Shown here: piece by piece, positions 27,701 to 40,434 of the stretch
Layout of the letters: each line of letters opens with the position of its first letter
How positions within the stretch are numbered: position 1 is the stretch's first letter
Origin: Lytechinus variegatus
Lineage: Eukaryota > Echinodermata > Echinoidea > Temnopleuroida > Toxopneustidae
Length of the DNA stretch: 64,000 nucleotides
Assembly (NCBI RefSeq): GCF_018143015.1
Contig: NC_054746.1
Location: 42,226,201 to 42,290,200 of the forward strand
Reading direction: 5' to 3'
Program-made: the position numbers and the translations under genes
Notes under the pieces: generated by a model
What the model saw: only the letters and a program-made list of their open reading frames with translations
The model's database searches: none
What the model was told of the DNA's origin: nothing

Positions 27701-30700
27701 AATAGCTATAGTGGGGTAATTTTTTCTTGCCATATACTGTGTATATGAACAAGATAAACCATATGTTGCTTGGTATTGTCACTATGTGAATGAACAAGGC
27801 TTTATTAACCAGTTGCCAACTGGAACCGGGTAATCCCTGTACAAAGTCTATGGGAATTACTTAATTCAGTATTCAACAGGTTAAAAGCAAATACAAACCA
27901 GAAGATACCTCAGGTCATCAACTACTTTACATCTTGAGATGTTCATTATGCATTATTATCAGCAATGTAGTCTTGTAAATATAAATCCACCTGAATGGTA
28001 ACACACCAATTTAATATTCATTACATCCATACCACAATGATTATGTTACTATAACACTCTATATTTTTATGATGGTTGATATATATTTTTGTAAATGTGG
28101 TAGCGTTCGATGGCATATCGAGGCAAGTGTTACAAAAAAACTTACAAACAAAGAAAGATGAGACGAGAAGGCGATAATTATTAAGTTCTGATATAGTATA
28201 TTCATTCACCCTTTCTTGATGGTAGAAAGGATGTAAGAACTACTGAAGAAGCACAAATATGGAATATCGATGAGAAGTATACAAGTGAAGAAATATGAGT
28301 AACAAAATATGAAAGCTATAGGACATTTTTAAACCAGCTATTTATGCACACAGTCAATAACAAAGCACACACAGTTCGCTCCCCCTTGAAAGGTAAACTT
28401 CAAAGTTTTCATTGCTTCATGAGTGGTCTACATCTTGCATTTCTAATTTACCGTAGCTACCAATATCTTGCAATTATATTCCAGTCATTGGTTCTGCTAT
28501 GTAATAACTATGTATCCCTCTCTTTTTAAAATGCGCTTTATTAAAACAGAGCACATAAGAACCAATATAGACAGCCGTAAGGAATCACTGGAGGAGAAAA
28601 ATGAGCAACTGAGAACAAAGAGGCAGGCAAAAGTAGAGCAGTTATTACATTATGTATTCCCCATCACTGAAATACAGCACACGTAAGTAATATTCATATG
28701 GTAAATTTGTCTATGGTAGATATCTTATTGAATTTACAGGTAAACACAAGTTAAGACAGTGCTTTATTACAATGATTGAATGTTACCATCACATCACCGA
28801 TATATAATATGAATAAGTTATGACATTATAAACCAAACACTCTGAAATGTTTGAAACCTATATGGGCTGAAAATTGCCAAGATACTATGTGCACTAGCTA
28901 TTGACCTTTCTACGATGCTTATTTTGCTTTTTACTTATATTAATCAATATTAATCAATTACTCGGCTATTGAAGATATTTCACACATTTTTATCTTTATA
29001 CATACAAGATATATAGAAAATATTTTGTTGGATTCTGTTTGGATTGTTTGATCATTACCAAATTGGAATCAGGTTTAAGATATGCAATGTTTTTCTATGC
29101 ATATCCAAGAATATTTGGATGGTCAATTATTCCATATCAGAATAGGAAGTTGAGATGCATGATGCATATAATGTAAGCAGACATAAACCTGAAATTCATG
29201 ATTAAATTAATTACTCAATTTCCAACAGAAACAACAAAATACAATTAACATGAAATCATGCCTGGCTAAGTAGATGATATTGAAATTGCAAGTGTAAAAA
29301 TCAAGAAGTGATCTTTCCACAGGACACCTAGAGAGGAGACTTGGCAGGAAGAAGTACGGCAGATGTCTGAGTCTGAAGCTGATGAGAAGTCATCAGAAGA
29401 TGAGCTAGTAGCTGCATTAGCTGAAGCCAGAAGGACATCATATGTCAGAGGTCGCTGGGTAGAAACTATCAATAATGGAGAAGCACATTATAGTATCGTC
29501 CATCCGTATGTCAGGGTACCAGCCAATGGAGATTACTCTGCTTATATAGCATGTAGTAAGTATTGTTAATTGGACCTGGTTGATAAGAACTCATTCATTT
29601 ATCTCATATTTTGGGAAAATCTTTTTTGGGGGGGAGGGTGGTGACCTAAGGCCTGTTGCAATCACATGCAACTTCAAAAATCAATGTAAGATGCATATTC
29701 GGGACTTGTACTTTATTTGGGGGGTTGCATGTATAGGGATAGTGATTTTTCCCTTTTACCAGGAAATAAAACAAATTCTGTTTGGGTCTTACACTTTTCT
29801 TGTAAAAATTCATGGAATTCACCTTTGTAAAACAGAATTGAGGTTTTTGTGGCAAAACGGAATTTCCATTTTGAGATCAAGTTGAAACGGAATACAGACT
29901 TTCAGAAACGGAAAAGACAATTTTTTAAAACGTAAATCACTGTCTCTACATGTAAACCAGTCAGATTAGTCTGATTGATTGCAAACCTTTGTGTTAGTGG
30001 GACGAGGTATCTAGAAAAAAGGGTGAATTTTCAATAAAAGTTGTATGTGAAACTTGGCTCCCATGATCTTCCCTTTGATAATGATATGAAAAATGGATCT
30101 GTTTTTTGGAGATGAAGAGTTGGATTAAATGATTATTATCTAGATATCAATGGAGAAATCAGATAATTGTTCATACATATTTGGGCTAATTGGTGTTATC
30201 ACCTTGGATCATTGATCATATTTCAGTAAGTACTGTATTTCACAAACAGATAATAAATACATTGTCTAGCACAGTTTGACTATTCTTCCTTTTTCCCCTC
30301 TGTGTTGTTCAGCTCTGACAGGTGAAACTGATGTCCCTGATCCTGATGCTGAGTTAGATCTTCAGAATCCTGGACATCAAGTATCAGCAGCTCTATGTTA
30401 TACAGCTCAATTAATCGCTCACCTTGCCAATACATTGGATGTTCCTCTTGTTAGGAAGGTTCATTTTAGGTAAGAAACATTTCAACAAACTTTCCAATGA
30501 AGTCGTTTAATTTTTCATATATAATGATATATTTATTTATTCATTTATTTATTTGTATGTTATTTATTTACTTACTTGCTTGCTTATTTATTCATTTAAT
30601 TATTTACTTACAATTTTGTTTTATCTTTTGATTATATATTTTTAAAATCATTTTCAATAAAGATACTAACTTGGCAATGTTGTTATCCAGGTTTGAACGA

Positions 30701-32710
30701 TACGATGGGTGGGTTGATATATCTATTTAATTTTCTCATCCCATCCTATTCTGTATTCATTTGTTTATCTACTTATTTGAATATTTGTTTTCATTTGTTA
30801 TTTATATTCATGATCTATTCCTGTAGATAATAGCATACCATGCAGCTTATTTGGTATTATGGTGTGTATCTTTTCCCATGTATTTGCTTTTTAAACATTT
30901 TAACACCATGAAAATAACAAACTGCATTTCTATACAAAGTATGTTATAATCCGCATTTATTTTCTGTTATTCTAAAGTCGATTCTGCAAGTCTGAACTCA
31001 GTCTTCGGGAGTTTTCCTCAGCAGTTGAGAAGCTCAATAGTAGTGTGCTCTTCCTGTGTTTTAGTCAAGTAAGACATTTTCTATTTGTTTTTATGCATAA
31101 TTTGAAGCCTGTTGTAGTCTGTTTTAAGACTTGTTTTATTTTTACACAATGGAGGAAATAATGGGTTGATTGTATACAGGATGATTTGAAATATGGCCAC
31201 GGAATTGAATGATAATTCTAACAAATCATGATAGGTAGTTATAGATATAGACTATTATCATCACCCTGACTTTAGCTTTAGCTGCCATTTCCATTGCTCA
31301 GTTCATTCAAGTAATTAATTCTACCAGATACCCCTTCGCCTCAGCTGGGTTGGGGGCAGCACGGGGTAGGTATATTTCATGCTGAAGGATCCAAGTGCAT
31401 GGAAAAGAATGGCTAAAAGACCCCATTCCTCACTGAGGGAAATATTCATATATTGGGTGATGATGAAAGCAATACTTATAAAGATGAGGAGGACACAGAA
31501 TTTGTTTTGAAAGAAATCTCATGCCAAGTCAGTCTAAGCTATAAATTTAACACTTGAAGAAGAAATCGACGGGCATGAGTTTGCCATGAAGTAGTGTTTA
31601 CATCAGAAATTGTCTCTTGTGGTTCGAAATAATGTCATCTTGCCATGTAAATTTAACAGGTATCTTGAATGAACATTAAATTTTGAAAATGGCTGAAGAA
31701 AGATGTCATTGAAACGGTATTGTTGATTTACTTAAAGATGTATGGTCAGATAATCTCTGAATAGTTTAGCCTAACTGATTTTGTTAACAGATCTTATGTA
31801 CATTCTTGTATTAATCCTAGGCTATTCCACCTGATAAGCTTCACCCTCATTATACGCTGAGAAATCTCATTACAATGGTGGACAGCAAACACCAACATTA
31901 TGGAAGGTAAGTCTTATTCATGATACAATTGATTTCTAGATAAAAACCGGTTCCATCCTCTTATAATGCCCAGCACACACCATGATGCAAAAGAAATTTT
32001 AATGGTAATTTTTGTATCACTCAAGTGGATTAAAAATAAAATCTGTTCTTTTTATTTTTAAAGAAGATTTTTTATTCTGGATATTTATCCTTATAACTTG
32101 ATTCAAGCCTTTACTAGGTACTTCTTAAATTCCAGGGAGAGAAGGCTAAAAATGGATAAGTTTTGGTAGATATTTTGTTGTATATCTTTACATAAAAATA
32201 GTTGAGCAACTGTCTGTTTATTCCACTAGTTTTTCACTGTGTAGTAAAGTATTCACATATGCATTCATTCTACATTTGTGATCTCTTGATGTTGAATTCA
32301 ATTTTGGTTCTTGAGTAAGATATACTCTACCGGTATGTGTATTTGATAGGACGGGTGATTTTGAGATACACAGCGACCTTCTCCTAGCTACATTAACCAC
32401 ACCAAACATGACCAGCATGCTGAGTGGATCAGGTAGTGAGAGCCAACAGGATTCTCCTGATGATGATGGTGCTAGCATCGGATCGGCAGACCAAGAGGAA
32501 TGGGAAACAGTTCCAACCACTCTACCCCTTCTCCCTCAAGCATGCGGTGGAGTAAGTGAGGAAGGGAACACCCCCTCACCACCAGAACCTAGTCCTTCAA
32601 TGATGAGTGCTTCCAACTTGCCACAAGCTCCTGGTGGTCTGGTATCATCGGCGGTAGCGTCCGTTGCATCACTGTGGAGAACTGCCACTAGTCAACTAGA
32701 GAAAAGATGA
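18777..32710 (+). CDS. ATG14: ATG14/Barkor autophagy protein, 11 coding exons
   Basis: ATG14 is the autophagy-specific subunit of the class III PI3-kinase complex (VPS34, VPS15, Beclin 1) and directs it to the ER and forming autophagosomes. Coding exons: 18777-19003, 20941-21003, 23720-23762, 25576-25657, 26517-26615, 28550-28682, 29323-29555, 30313-30469, 30978-31068, 31821-31906, 32350-32710. All splice sites are GT/AG with matching phase, giving 1575 bases and 524 aa (human is 492). C35, C38, C47 and C50 form the CxxC(8)CxxC head, within EKCPLCFTTRR. Exons 2-6 encode a charged heptad-like coiled coil. Exons 8-10 contain segments typical of the family, such as VSAALCYTAQL and NSSVLFLCFSQ. 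The last exon (residues 405-524) is acidic/serine-rich and ends in GLVSSAVASVASLWRTATS, like the amphipathic BATS helix. The start was set at MATYMDGEE, which has a better context than an in-frame upstream ATG at 18750. Confidence 0.95.
19004..20940 (+). other. ATG14 intron 1
   Basis: It holds one palindromic element (20117-20503) that includes a copy of the 450-585 hairpin. The rest is AT-rich with no recognisable feature. Confidence 0.65.
20117..20503. repeat. Palindromic element with 60-bp inverted ends
   Basis: The left arm begins GGGGAAATGCAGG and contains CCCAGGGAGCCCAGGGG then GGCCATAGAC. The right arm carries the inverted counterpart GTCTATGGCTACATACACGG and ends ATTTCCCC. The middle has a diverged copy of the AACTGGAACCTC hairpin also found at 450-585. 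No coding sequence. Confidence 0.78.
21324..22551. mobile_element. Foldback element with CAACTGG tandem arrays at both ends
   Basis: The left end is TCCCAAGACCAAAATCCAATT and the right end is its near inverted copy ending GGTCCTGGGA. Each terminus is an array: about 21341-21815 on the left, mostly a 31-bp unit built of AACTGGAACCAGTTGGG plus AACTGGAAATCCT, and about 22205-22540 on the right in inverted orientation. Many CCAGTT/AACTGG blocks are themselves palindromic. The central 390 bp is unrelated AT-rich sequence without a gene. It lies in ATG14 intron 2, so the pre-mRNA could fold into a long hairpin. A solo remnant of the motif occurs at about 27809. Superfamily unknown. Confidence 0.87.
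22595..23406 (+). repeat. DR1-bearing dispersed repeat, copy 3
   Basis: It starts TCTCGCCTGCATAGCAGAGC and ends CCAGAGGTGCTCCACTTGTT, directly after the foldback element. One perfect DR1 remains at 22796-22808. The other units are more decayed than in copy 1. It sits in ATG14 intron 2. Confidence 0.83.
24068..24274. mobile_element. CAGAGCTGCCAA-ended MITE
   Basis: Inverted ends CAGAGCTGCCAA and TTGGCAGCTCTG enclose 207 bp with several TACTGATTT/AAATACTGA blocks. The ends resemble hAT-type termini (CAG...CTG). No convincing 8-bp duplication is seen. It lies in ATG14 intron 3. Confidence 0.7.
24512..25537 (+). repeat. DR1-bearing dispersed repeat, copy 4
   Basis: It starts TCTCGACTGCATATCAGAGC and ends CCAGAGGCGCTCAACTTGTT. 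Perfect DR1 motifs lie at 25070-25082 and 25387-25399. It sits in ATG14 intron 3 and ends only 38 bp before exon 4, so it adjoins the splice acceptor. Confidence 0.84.
25905..26135 (-). repeat. tRNA-derived SINE
   Basis: Read on the minus strand, the head has an A box TGGCCCAGTGG and a B-box-like GGTTCGACCCC at tRNA spacing. The body contains GCACTCAACCCAAGTGAG and GGGTACCTGGCAG. The same family is at 37200-37468 and, truncated, at 31255-31400. It lies in ATG14 intron 4, antisense to the gene. Confidence 0.82.
26616..28549 (+). other. ATG14 intron 5
   Basis: A 1.9-kb AT-rich intron. A poly-G run lies near 26959-26974, and a short CAACTGG-type remnant at about 27809 resembles the foldback element in intron 2. 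Nothing else is recognised. Confidence 0.6.
31255..31400 (-). repeat. SINE fragment lacking the tRNA head
   Basis: The stretch with CAGCTGGGTTGGGGGCAGCACG followed by CATGCTGAAGGATCC matches the body of the SINE at 25905-26135 on the same strand. The tRNA-like promoter part is missing and the copy is diverged. It lies in ATG14 intron 9. Confidence 0.6.
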
Positions 32711-35575
32711 TGAAGGTTTCAAGGGGAGGAGGTAATACTCCCCTTTATCATTCTTTTGTAATACAGTTTATTATAAGCTGAAATGTGTATGAAGTGATTC
32801 CATATGTGCTGCAAATGACTATTAAAGAGAAATGGCTGAGTAAAATGCAGGAATGATTTAAAATTTGATACATTACATTTAAAATTTTTACCTTCTGTTT
32901 GGAGAAGTTACTTGCTGATAGAGCATTTTCAGAGTGAATAGAGAATATGCCCATAGATCTACATTTAAATGCACTACACATATATTTCCCATCAATGCAC
33001 ACATTACACATGCATATAGCATGTCACAATTCATTTACAAAGGAATTTGCAGGTCATGCACATATTTTCTGACAAATATTATTACAGGCAACAATTTATC
33101 ACAAACATTGCATGATAATGAAAAGCTCTTCAATATATTTAACTCTTTCACAAAAATTCCTTCTCCAAAATTTGTAACTTTAAAGAATTATATGAATGTC
33201 AAACTTAGAATGGAATTGAAATTGAGTAAGTGAGCCTCTTTATGATGACACCAGTCGAATAGGGTCCATATTTATGTTAGTGCGTCATCCAGTGTTGGAA
33301 GACACTTCTGACCATTTCTCTTTGATTGTTGAGCCATTTGCAGTATATCTGAATTCCTGCCATAAATTAAAGTACATAAAACTATTACAGTTAACATGCT
33401 TATATTACAATTTTTGTGATTGAAATGTCTGTGTTTTAAGATCTAGACCATTTGTATTTTGATAAGGGAAGTTTACATGTATGGGACAATCATAGCAGAA
33501 TTATATTAATTAAGTTTTTGTTCTGTTATTTAGTTTTATGTTTATTGCATGCAATTGAGCTTTACATATGCGGGTGTGTCAGCTTTTTCTGTATTGGCTT
33601 TGATGTACCCTGACTGTTGTATGGTGCATCTTCAAGAGAATGTTTTGTAAGTCCTGAAAGGGGAGATGGGGCTGGTATTCCTCAGCCCCTACCCCTTCCT
33701 GCAAAGCAGACCAGACATGGTTGCCATGACAAATGGAGGGATTGTTAAATATTTTATCTGACAATTATCCAACAGATACCATGGGAACTGTGCTTCTTAG
33801 CCGATCAAAATTAAAAAAAAGTTGTCAGATACAACAACTAGTCAGACAAAAATGTTGATGAAATGCTCGCCTGGATCCACCCCTGAATGTTTAACATCAT
33901 TCTTTTTCTAAGTCTCAAATGTAACAGTCAGTTGTAGTACTGATTTCAGAACGAGGTTTTACAGAATCTAACAAACTGACCACGCAGGTGTGGGTGTGTA
34001 TAAATCTATGCCAAAGTATTCCAGGAGATATTTGTAAATGCTGAGAAATTAGCAAAAGAAGCCTCATCATCATCCTAACATCAACTTGTTAGGTTTTTTC
34101 CAAACAATAATACTCTGTCCCACATGTGCTTATCTGGGTTGGTAATCTTCAGTGTAATTGTTGTCCAGCTTTATGATTTCACATATGTTACTGCACCAGA
34201 AAGAGGATGTTATAGTGACATTTTACCTTCAGATGGTTTTACAGAGTTTCCCATGAAATCAGTTTTAGTTCAACTACTTTCATTTATCTTTAATACTCTT
34301 ATCAGGCTTCCCCATAGGATTAAAGGGTAACATGCTGCACTTTTAAATTTAATCATGTGCAATTTGGAGTTTAAAGCTGAAAGAATTGTAGGATTTCTTT
34401 CCATTGTATTTCATCAGTGTTATGGAAATACAGTTGTAGAAATCCTATTCTTAACATGGATGAAATGTTCTTGTATTTCTATCTTCTTGTTTTTATCCTT
34501 ATATTGCAAGAATTTTTGTGTGTTTGTCACTTACTCAGTTAATATTATATTATTCTTATGTTGAATAGTTAATGTACATGTACTGCTTCTCAAATTAATT
34601 AATTTCCAGCTAGAAAAAGATCTTGAATAGATCAAATGCTTGTGAAAGTTTGGAATGAGTCTAACCAATGTGAATTGATGTGTGTGTTAAAAGGTCAGAA
34701 ACAAATGTTTTGTAAGAAAAATAAGAATGGTGCTATGCATGTAAAGGTATTTCCATATAATTTATATACTACTGTACAGGTATTTTGCTTATGATATTGA
34801 TTTCTTTTTAATTATTGTTAACTCCTAGCAACTTTTGTGATTCAAAATTTTGTAAAAACTGTTATGAAGATATTTGTTTAAAATTTGAAGTCACTTCTGT
34901 TCACTTTATAGCTGAACAGGATCCTCCCAGAAATAGTCTGCTTTGTCTTGGTGGCCTTTTCACCAAAGCTAGTATGTCTTGTTTTGTGACATATTTGAAA
35001 GTGTGTAATATAGCTATGAAAAAAATAGTACGTTAAGACTTCCCAAAATGGAAAGCTAAAGTCAATGTAAACGATAAATTTGTTAGAGATGAAGAGAAAA
35101 ATCAAACAATTAAACAAATCATCAAAAGCTGATGTAAAGTAAGAAATTTGTAAAATTTGAATGTTTTGCTTTAGCAGTTTTATACATTAAAATATGAAAA
35201 TGAAAAGCTGGTGATCACTAATCACAATCACTAATTCTATTGTATTTTATCAGACAAAATATGAAATAAATCAAAATTTTCTTCATGTAATTTAAATATT
35301 GTAATGCAAAAGCATTTGACTGCTGTTTGAATGTAGACTCTTGTAGAGTTGCCCATCAGTACAGGGCTCATTTATAGTGACTTTTTTATTAATCAATATA
35401 TACTTGATCAGTTCATTTGCATATCCCTTGTGGTGTAACTGTTCACAGTTCTGTCAAATGTAAGCAAAAATTTTGTTTATTATGACTTTTTATGAATTCA
35501 ATTCTACATCCAATTGTGCTGAAATTTTTGAGCATATGCTTGCTTTTCTCTATCAACTTTCTTTAAGGGTAACCT

Positions 35576-36170
35576 TTAAAGGTCAAGTCCACCCCAGAAA
35601 AAAATTTAATTTGAATAAATAGAGCAAAATAAAATTAGCATAATGCTGAAAATTTCATCAAAATCGGAGGTAATATAAAAAGCTATGACATTTTAAAGTT
35701 TGGCTTATTTTTCACAAAACAGTGATTTGCACAATTCAGTGACATGCAAATGAGACAGTCGATGATGTCCTTCACTCGCTATTTCTTCTGTTTGTTATTG
35801 TTTGAATTATACAATATATCATTTTTTTAAGTTTTGACAATAAGGAGAAACTTGACTGAACCATATTGTATTAAATTATGCTAATTCTCCATGGTCAGGG
35901 AGGTATTTGTTGTTTCATTTGACAATGGGGAGAAAATTAGAATATTTCATAGTAATAAAATACAATAGTGAGTGGATGACGTCATCCGTCTCCTCATTTG
36001 CATTCCGACCAGGATGTGCATATACATGTTTTGTGAAATTAGGAAAAACTTTAAAATGTCATAACTTTCTTATTTTAGATCCGATTTTGATGAAATTTTC
36101 ATTGTTATGCTTGTTGGATTTTTCTCTTTTTATTCAAATAAACTTTTTGTTGTGGTGGACCTGTCCTTCA
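35576..36170. mobile_element. TTAA MITE, GTCCACC family, copy A
   Basis: The left end is TTAAAGGTCAAGTCCACCCC and the right end is its inverted counterpart, GTGGTGGACCTGTCCTTCA, whose last TTAA has changed to TTCA. Inverted similarity runs deep: CAAATGAGAC...GATGATGTCC on the left, GTGGATGACGTCATCC...CATTTGCAT on the right. This uninterrupted copy serves as the reference for reading the disrupted copy at 43920-51856. Confidence 0.82.
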
Positions 36171-36794
36171 AATATCAGTTGCATTGTGGGAATACAAACA
36201 TGTATAGTAGCTTATTTTCATGTATTTATATTATTTTCTGAAGTGATAGTATTAGTTTAAAGGACCTTTTTGGTAACATTAGGTTCACTGTTACACTCAG
36301 AAACATACAAATGGAAGGAAAATCACTGATCATATTAAATGATGTCTTATATTGATTCAAATGCCATATACATATTAAGTACATGAAAAGAACAATGTTA
36401 GAAGGTTGTTATTGACTTGTAAAAAGTATTTTTAAAAAGTACCGGTAGTCATTGATTGCTTTTGGCCCAGTTTTATGGTTTGTATTTTTTAGTGGATGCA
36501 ATTGAACTGTTATTGTTTTTCTTTGTGATTGGATTTTAAATAGAAATGCATAGTGTGCTTTGAGCTAGCCAGCAGCTAAGATGTTAATTAAGAAAAGTAC
36601 TTGATTGAAGGTCGTATGCTTATATGCAATTTTGCCTTGCATGGGAAATCTTGAATGTGATAAGTTTTACAGTCATTTTATAAATTGCAGGGATAGATTG
36701 GGTGAGAGAGCTTGTGATTTCTGTGTGTGTGGTGGTGTTTTTTAATTACATTGATGTGTGAAAAATGAAAGAGAGATAAAGAATACCAGGAAGG

Positions 36795-37591
36795 GGGAGG
36801 GGGCACTTCCATTGAAGAGTGGATACCATGCGTGACCCCAAAAAACATGTGAAAAGGATCTCTTTTTCAAGATGGGGCACGTTTATGTACGTTATGTAAT
36901 AAGGGTGTCAAAAGCACTAAAATAATGAAAAAGGGTATATATTTCAATAGGAAAACAATGTGCTTACAGTCCAATTTGCAAGGCAATAAAAAGACAAATA
37001 CTTTATAAAGGATGTACTTTTTGCCCCAACACTCTGTGTTTAGGGTCCAATTTGAGCAAGGTGTGTTTGGTTGTACAAAACCTGATGAAAGTAAAGGTAA
37101 AAATGATGTCCATGATCATGTCCGTGACACGGGCAGTGACATAACAAGATATTGTTGAACTTTTTTAGGGGGTCAATTCAGGGAATACTTGTCTAGGGTG
37201 ATAATAATAATATATGGTATTTATATTGCGCACATATCTACCTTATTAGGTGCTCAAGGTGCTCCTATATTACCTGGCTAAGCGTTCATAGCGCAAACAG
37301 CTTTTTAAGGAATTACTTCCTACCAGTACCCATTTACCTCACCTGGGTTGAGTGCAGCACACTGTGGATCAATTTCTTGCTGAAGGAAATTACGCCATGG
37401 CTGGGATTCGAACCCACGATCCTCTGTTTCAAAGTGCGAAGACTAATCCAATGGGCCACAACGCTCCACTGTTTTGTTTCCAATACTTGTTAAGGGGTGC
37501 ATTTTCAGATTATGGAAAATACTTGTTTAGGGTTCTTTTCAAAACCCCATGGTCACACATGGTGTCTACTCGTTAGTGGCCCCCCCCCCCC
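36795..37591. mobile_element. CCACTTCCATT-family element carrying a SINE
   Basis: The left end GGCACTTCCATTGAAGAGTGG and the right end GGTGTCTACTCGTTAGTGGCC match the inverted termini of the element at 17737-18299. The internal phrases GTTTAGGGTCCAATTTG and CCAATACTTGTTAAGGGGTG also match. A SINE (37200-37468) interrupts it. No coding sequence. Confidence 0.8.
37200..37468 (-). repeat. tRNA-derived SINE with perfect A and B boxes
   Basis: On the minus strand the head carries A box TGGCCCATTGG and B box GGTTCGAATCC, both perfect matches to the pol III consensus. The body contains GCACTCAACCCAGGTGAGG. The 3' tail is rich in TATTATTATT. It split the host element between GGGTGAT and ACTGTTTTG. 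Confidence 0.88.
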
Positions 37592-39790
37592 TCCCTGGAA
37601 AGAGAAGTGATGAGAGAATACCAAAAAAAAAGAGATTTAATTAAGTATGGAATGTATGAAAGAGGGTTAAAGTGATATGCTTGTTTATATGAAAGTGAAC
37701 ATGTGGAAAAATAAATATTCAGTGTGTGTTTGCATGTATTGTATTGTATATGCAGCTCAAATGGCAATAGTATGCACTTACATACCCTTTAAAAGTAGCT
37801 AAGTGTATTCTGTTAATTGACTTCATTATTATTTAGGCATGATATATCTGTGGAGGAGTGTTAATGATTTTTCATTTCATATTACAAGTTTTAATTATAT
37901 TACAAAGATGCTTGGGGAAATAGCATCACTAATTATTGTGCCTCATTAAAGGGAAAACATAATAAGTATTTGTTTTCAAAAACTGTGAATGTGATTACTT
38001 GCAAGACAGATTGCATTTTATCTAGAATGTATTGAATTTTGTGTCAAGGACCATGGCTGTGGAATTCATTATGTATTCTGTCCAGTCTTTTATTGTGATT
38101 TTTAATTTAGTAATTGAATAGAAAATATTTTTGTTGTAGACTTTTACAAAGAATTTAGTTTTATTCCAGTTGTACAATATGTAAGGGAAAGCCTTTATCT
38201 ATTAATATCCCAAAGGCATGTATTAATCATCTACGCTAATATACAGTAAATATACTAAAATATATGTATGTTTGATATATGGGAAGTCAGTGCTGTAAGG
38301 TTGTCAAACAGACTGTAAGAAGTAAACCTAAGAAGTAAGAACTACTACCTGTTCTATAGAGAGCAAGGGCAGAAAGACCACTGAAGCAAAATATAAGCAG
38401 GTTATTTGTTTTGGAAAATATAGATGCTTCGTATTGTTTGATGAACAACAAATTTCCCATGTTTGCAACTTTATATGATTCAGGAAATTTTAATGCACTG
38501 TATTACTCCAAGTGCTGCAATGTGAAAACGTGAGCAGTATAAGATTTGTAAAGATTTCTCAGCAACCTCAGCTCTTTACCTGATTGCTCGGGGGTGGGGG
38601 GGTCATGCTTCCTAAGAAATGAAAACAAAAATAAAGATTCTTGCTTCCCAAGAAATGAAAAAGGATGGTATGTCAACAATCTGTGAAATGCTCTTGTTTC
38701 ACTTATTTTTCTTTTATACATCTATCATACTATTAGTTGCACTTGTATCAAATTTATTTTTCATCATGTGATAGGCATACACATATTGATTGAACCAACT
38801 TTGACTGCTATCTCAAGAAAAGCAATGGTATTCTATGATTTGTGATAATGATTTACCAAGGAGCTTATTGGCGGACTTGTGTAGTATCATCAAGTATTGA
38901 AATTGCAGTGCAGTGTATGTCATGTATGTGGAGAGCAGATATGAAACCCTGTGCAATAAACGGGATACCATTCCATATCTTACAAGATCACCATAGGCCT
39001 AACTGGCTTTTTATTTTGTGGGTTTGTTTTTTATTACTTGTTTGTAATATACAAAGTAAAAAAAAAAATAATGACAAAAATTACAATTTCATGAAAGTCC
39101 TTATATCATGAACACAAAACCATATAAAAGAATAATTTGATATCGTGATATGTAACATTTGATCTCAAATATCGGTGAGGTATATGTGCACAATGAATGA
39201 ATCCAGAATTCCAGACGTTAATGAAGTCATAGCGCTACTTGAGTTGTGTAAAACTAACATCTTTACAATTAAACTAATATTTAATCTGTACTAAAAGAAG
39301 TGTTTACCAAATAATTCTCATTTTAATTCGTTGGAAAAGATGTTTTGAAAAAAGTAGTAAGTGCAACTCTTTTAGAAACTGAAGTTTTATTTTTTTAGAA
39401 AATACTTCCAGGGTGTATATTTTTGTATATTTCTTTCATTAGGCTTAGCAGTTTATGTAAGGCAAGTGGGTGTTTTATTCACTTAACCCAGTATATCATT
39501 ACTAATATTCTTACTGCTACTGTACAAATTCATTATTACTATTTTTACTCTTTATAATTATGCCCAGGATACTTCCCTTTTGAGGAAATGCAGGCGGTAA
39601 AATCAAATACAAATTAAAAAAGTTATTATATTACCATTCAATATCACGATGTAGAGACTTCATATAGTAAAGGCCAAGAATAAGATAGTACACTTAAATG
39701 ACGTAGGCTATTTGCTTGGTTTAATATGAATTACGAATTATCGAAATTACCGCGCTAAAATTTAAATAATATCGAGATAAAATATTTGAT

Positions 39791-39799
39791 TCTTTCTTG
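39791..39799 (-). promoter_or_regulatory. Histone downstream element of H2A
   Basis: On the minus strand this reads CAAGAAAGA, the purine-rich element that base-pairs with U7 snRNA and sets 3' cleavage of sea urchin histone mRNAs. It lies 10 bases after the stem-loop. Confidence 0.93.
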
Positions 39800-39809
39800 G
39801 ATAGTTGGT

Positions 39810-39825
39810 GGCTCTGAAAAGAGCC
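39810..39825 (-). terminator. Histone mRNA 3' stem-loop of H2A
   Basis: On the minus strand it reads GGCTCTTTTCAGAGCC followed by ACCA, the canonical 6-bp stem and 4-base loop bound by SLBP. It lies about 30 bases past the H2A stop and marks a replication-type, non-polyadenylated mRNA. Confidence 0.97.
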
Positions 39826-39853
39826 GTTTGCATGAAGACGGAAGAATTCCTTC

Positions 39854-40291
<438 letters not shown>

Positions 40292-40292
40292 C

Positions 40293-40300
40293 TATTTATA
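40293..40300 (-). promoter_or_regulatory. TATA box of H2A
   Basis: The minus strand reads TATAAATA, 65-72 bases upstream of the H2A ATG, which leaves a leader of about 40 nt, usual for histone genes. Confidence 0.88.
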
Positions 40301-40434
40301 CCCCCTTGACGAATCCGCTGGACACGTACACCAATCGATATGAATAGGATACACCAATAGACGCCGAGTGTTTCTATATACCAATAAGCGTATAGCCATA
40401 CCATTTGCCCCCGTTACGGTTGGTTGGCCGCCTT

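Larger units (their letters stand above)
32711..39790. other. ATG14-H2A intergenic region
   Basis: It contains the ATG14 3' untranslated region of unknown length; AATAAA motifs occur (for example near 35268 and 38955), but none can be assigned. Recognised elements are the TTAA MITE at 35576-36170 and the element at 36795-37591 with its inserted SINE. Positions 32711-35570 and 37600-39790 are AT-rich with no gene or repeat that I recognise. Confidence 0.6.
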
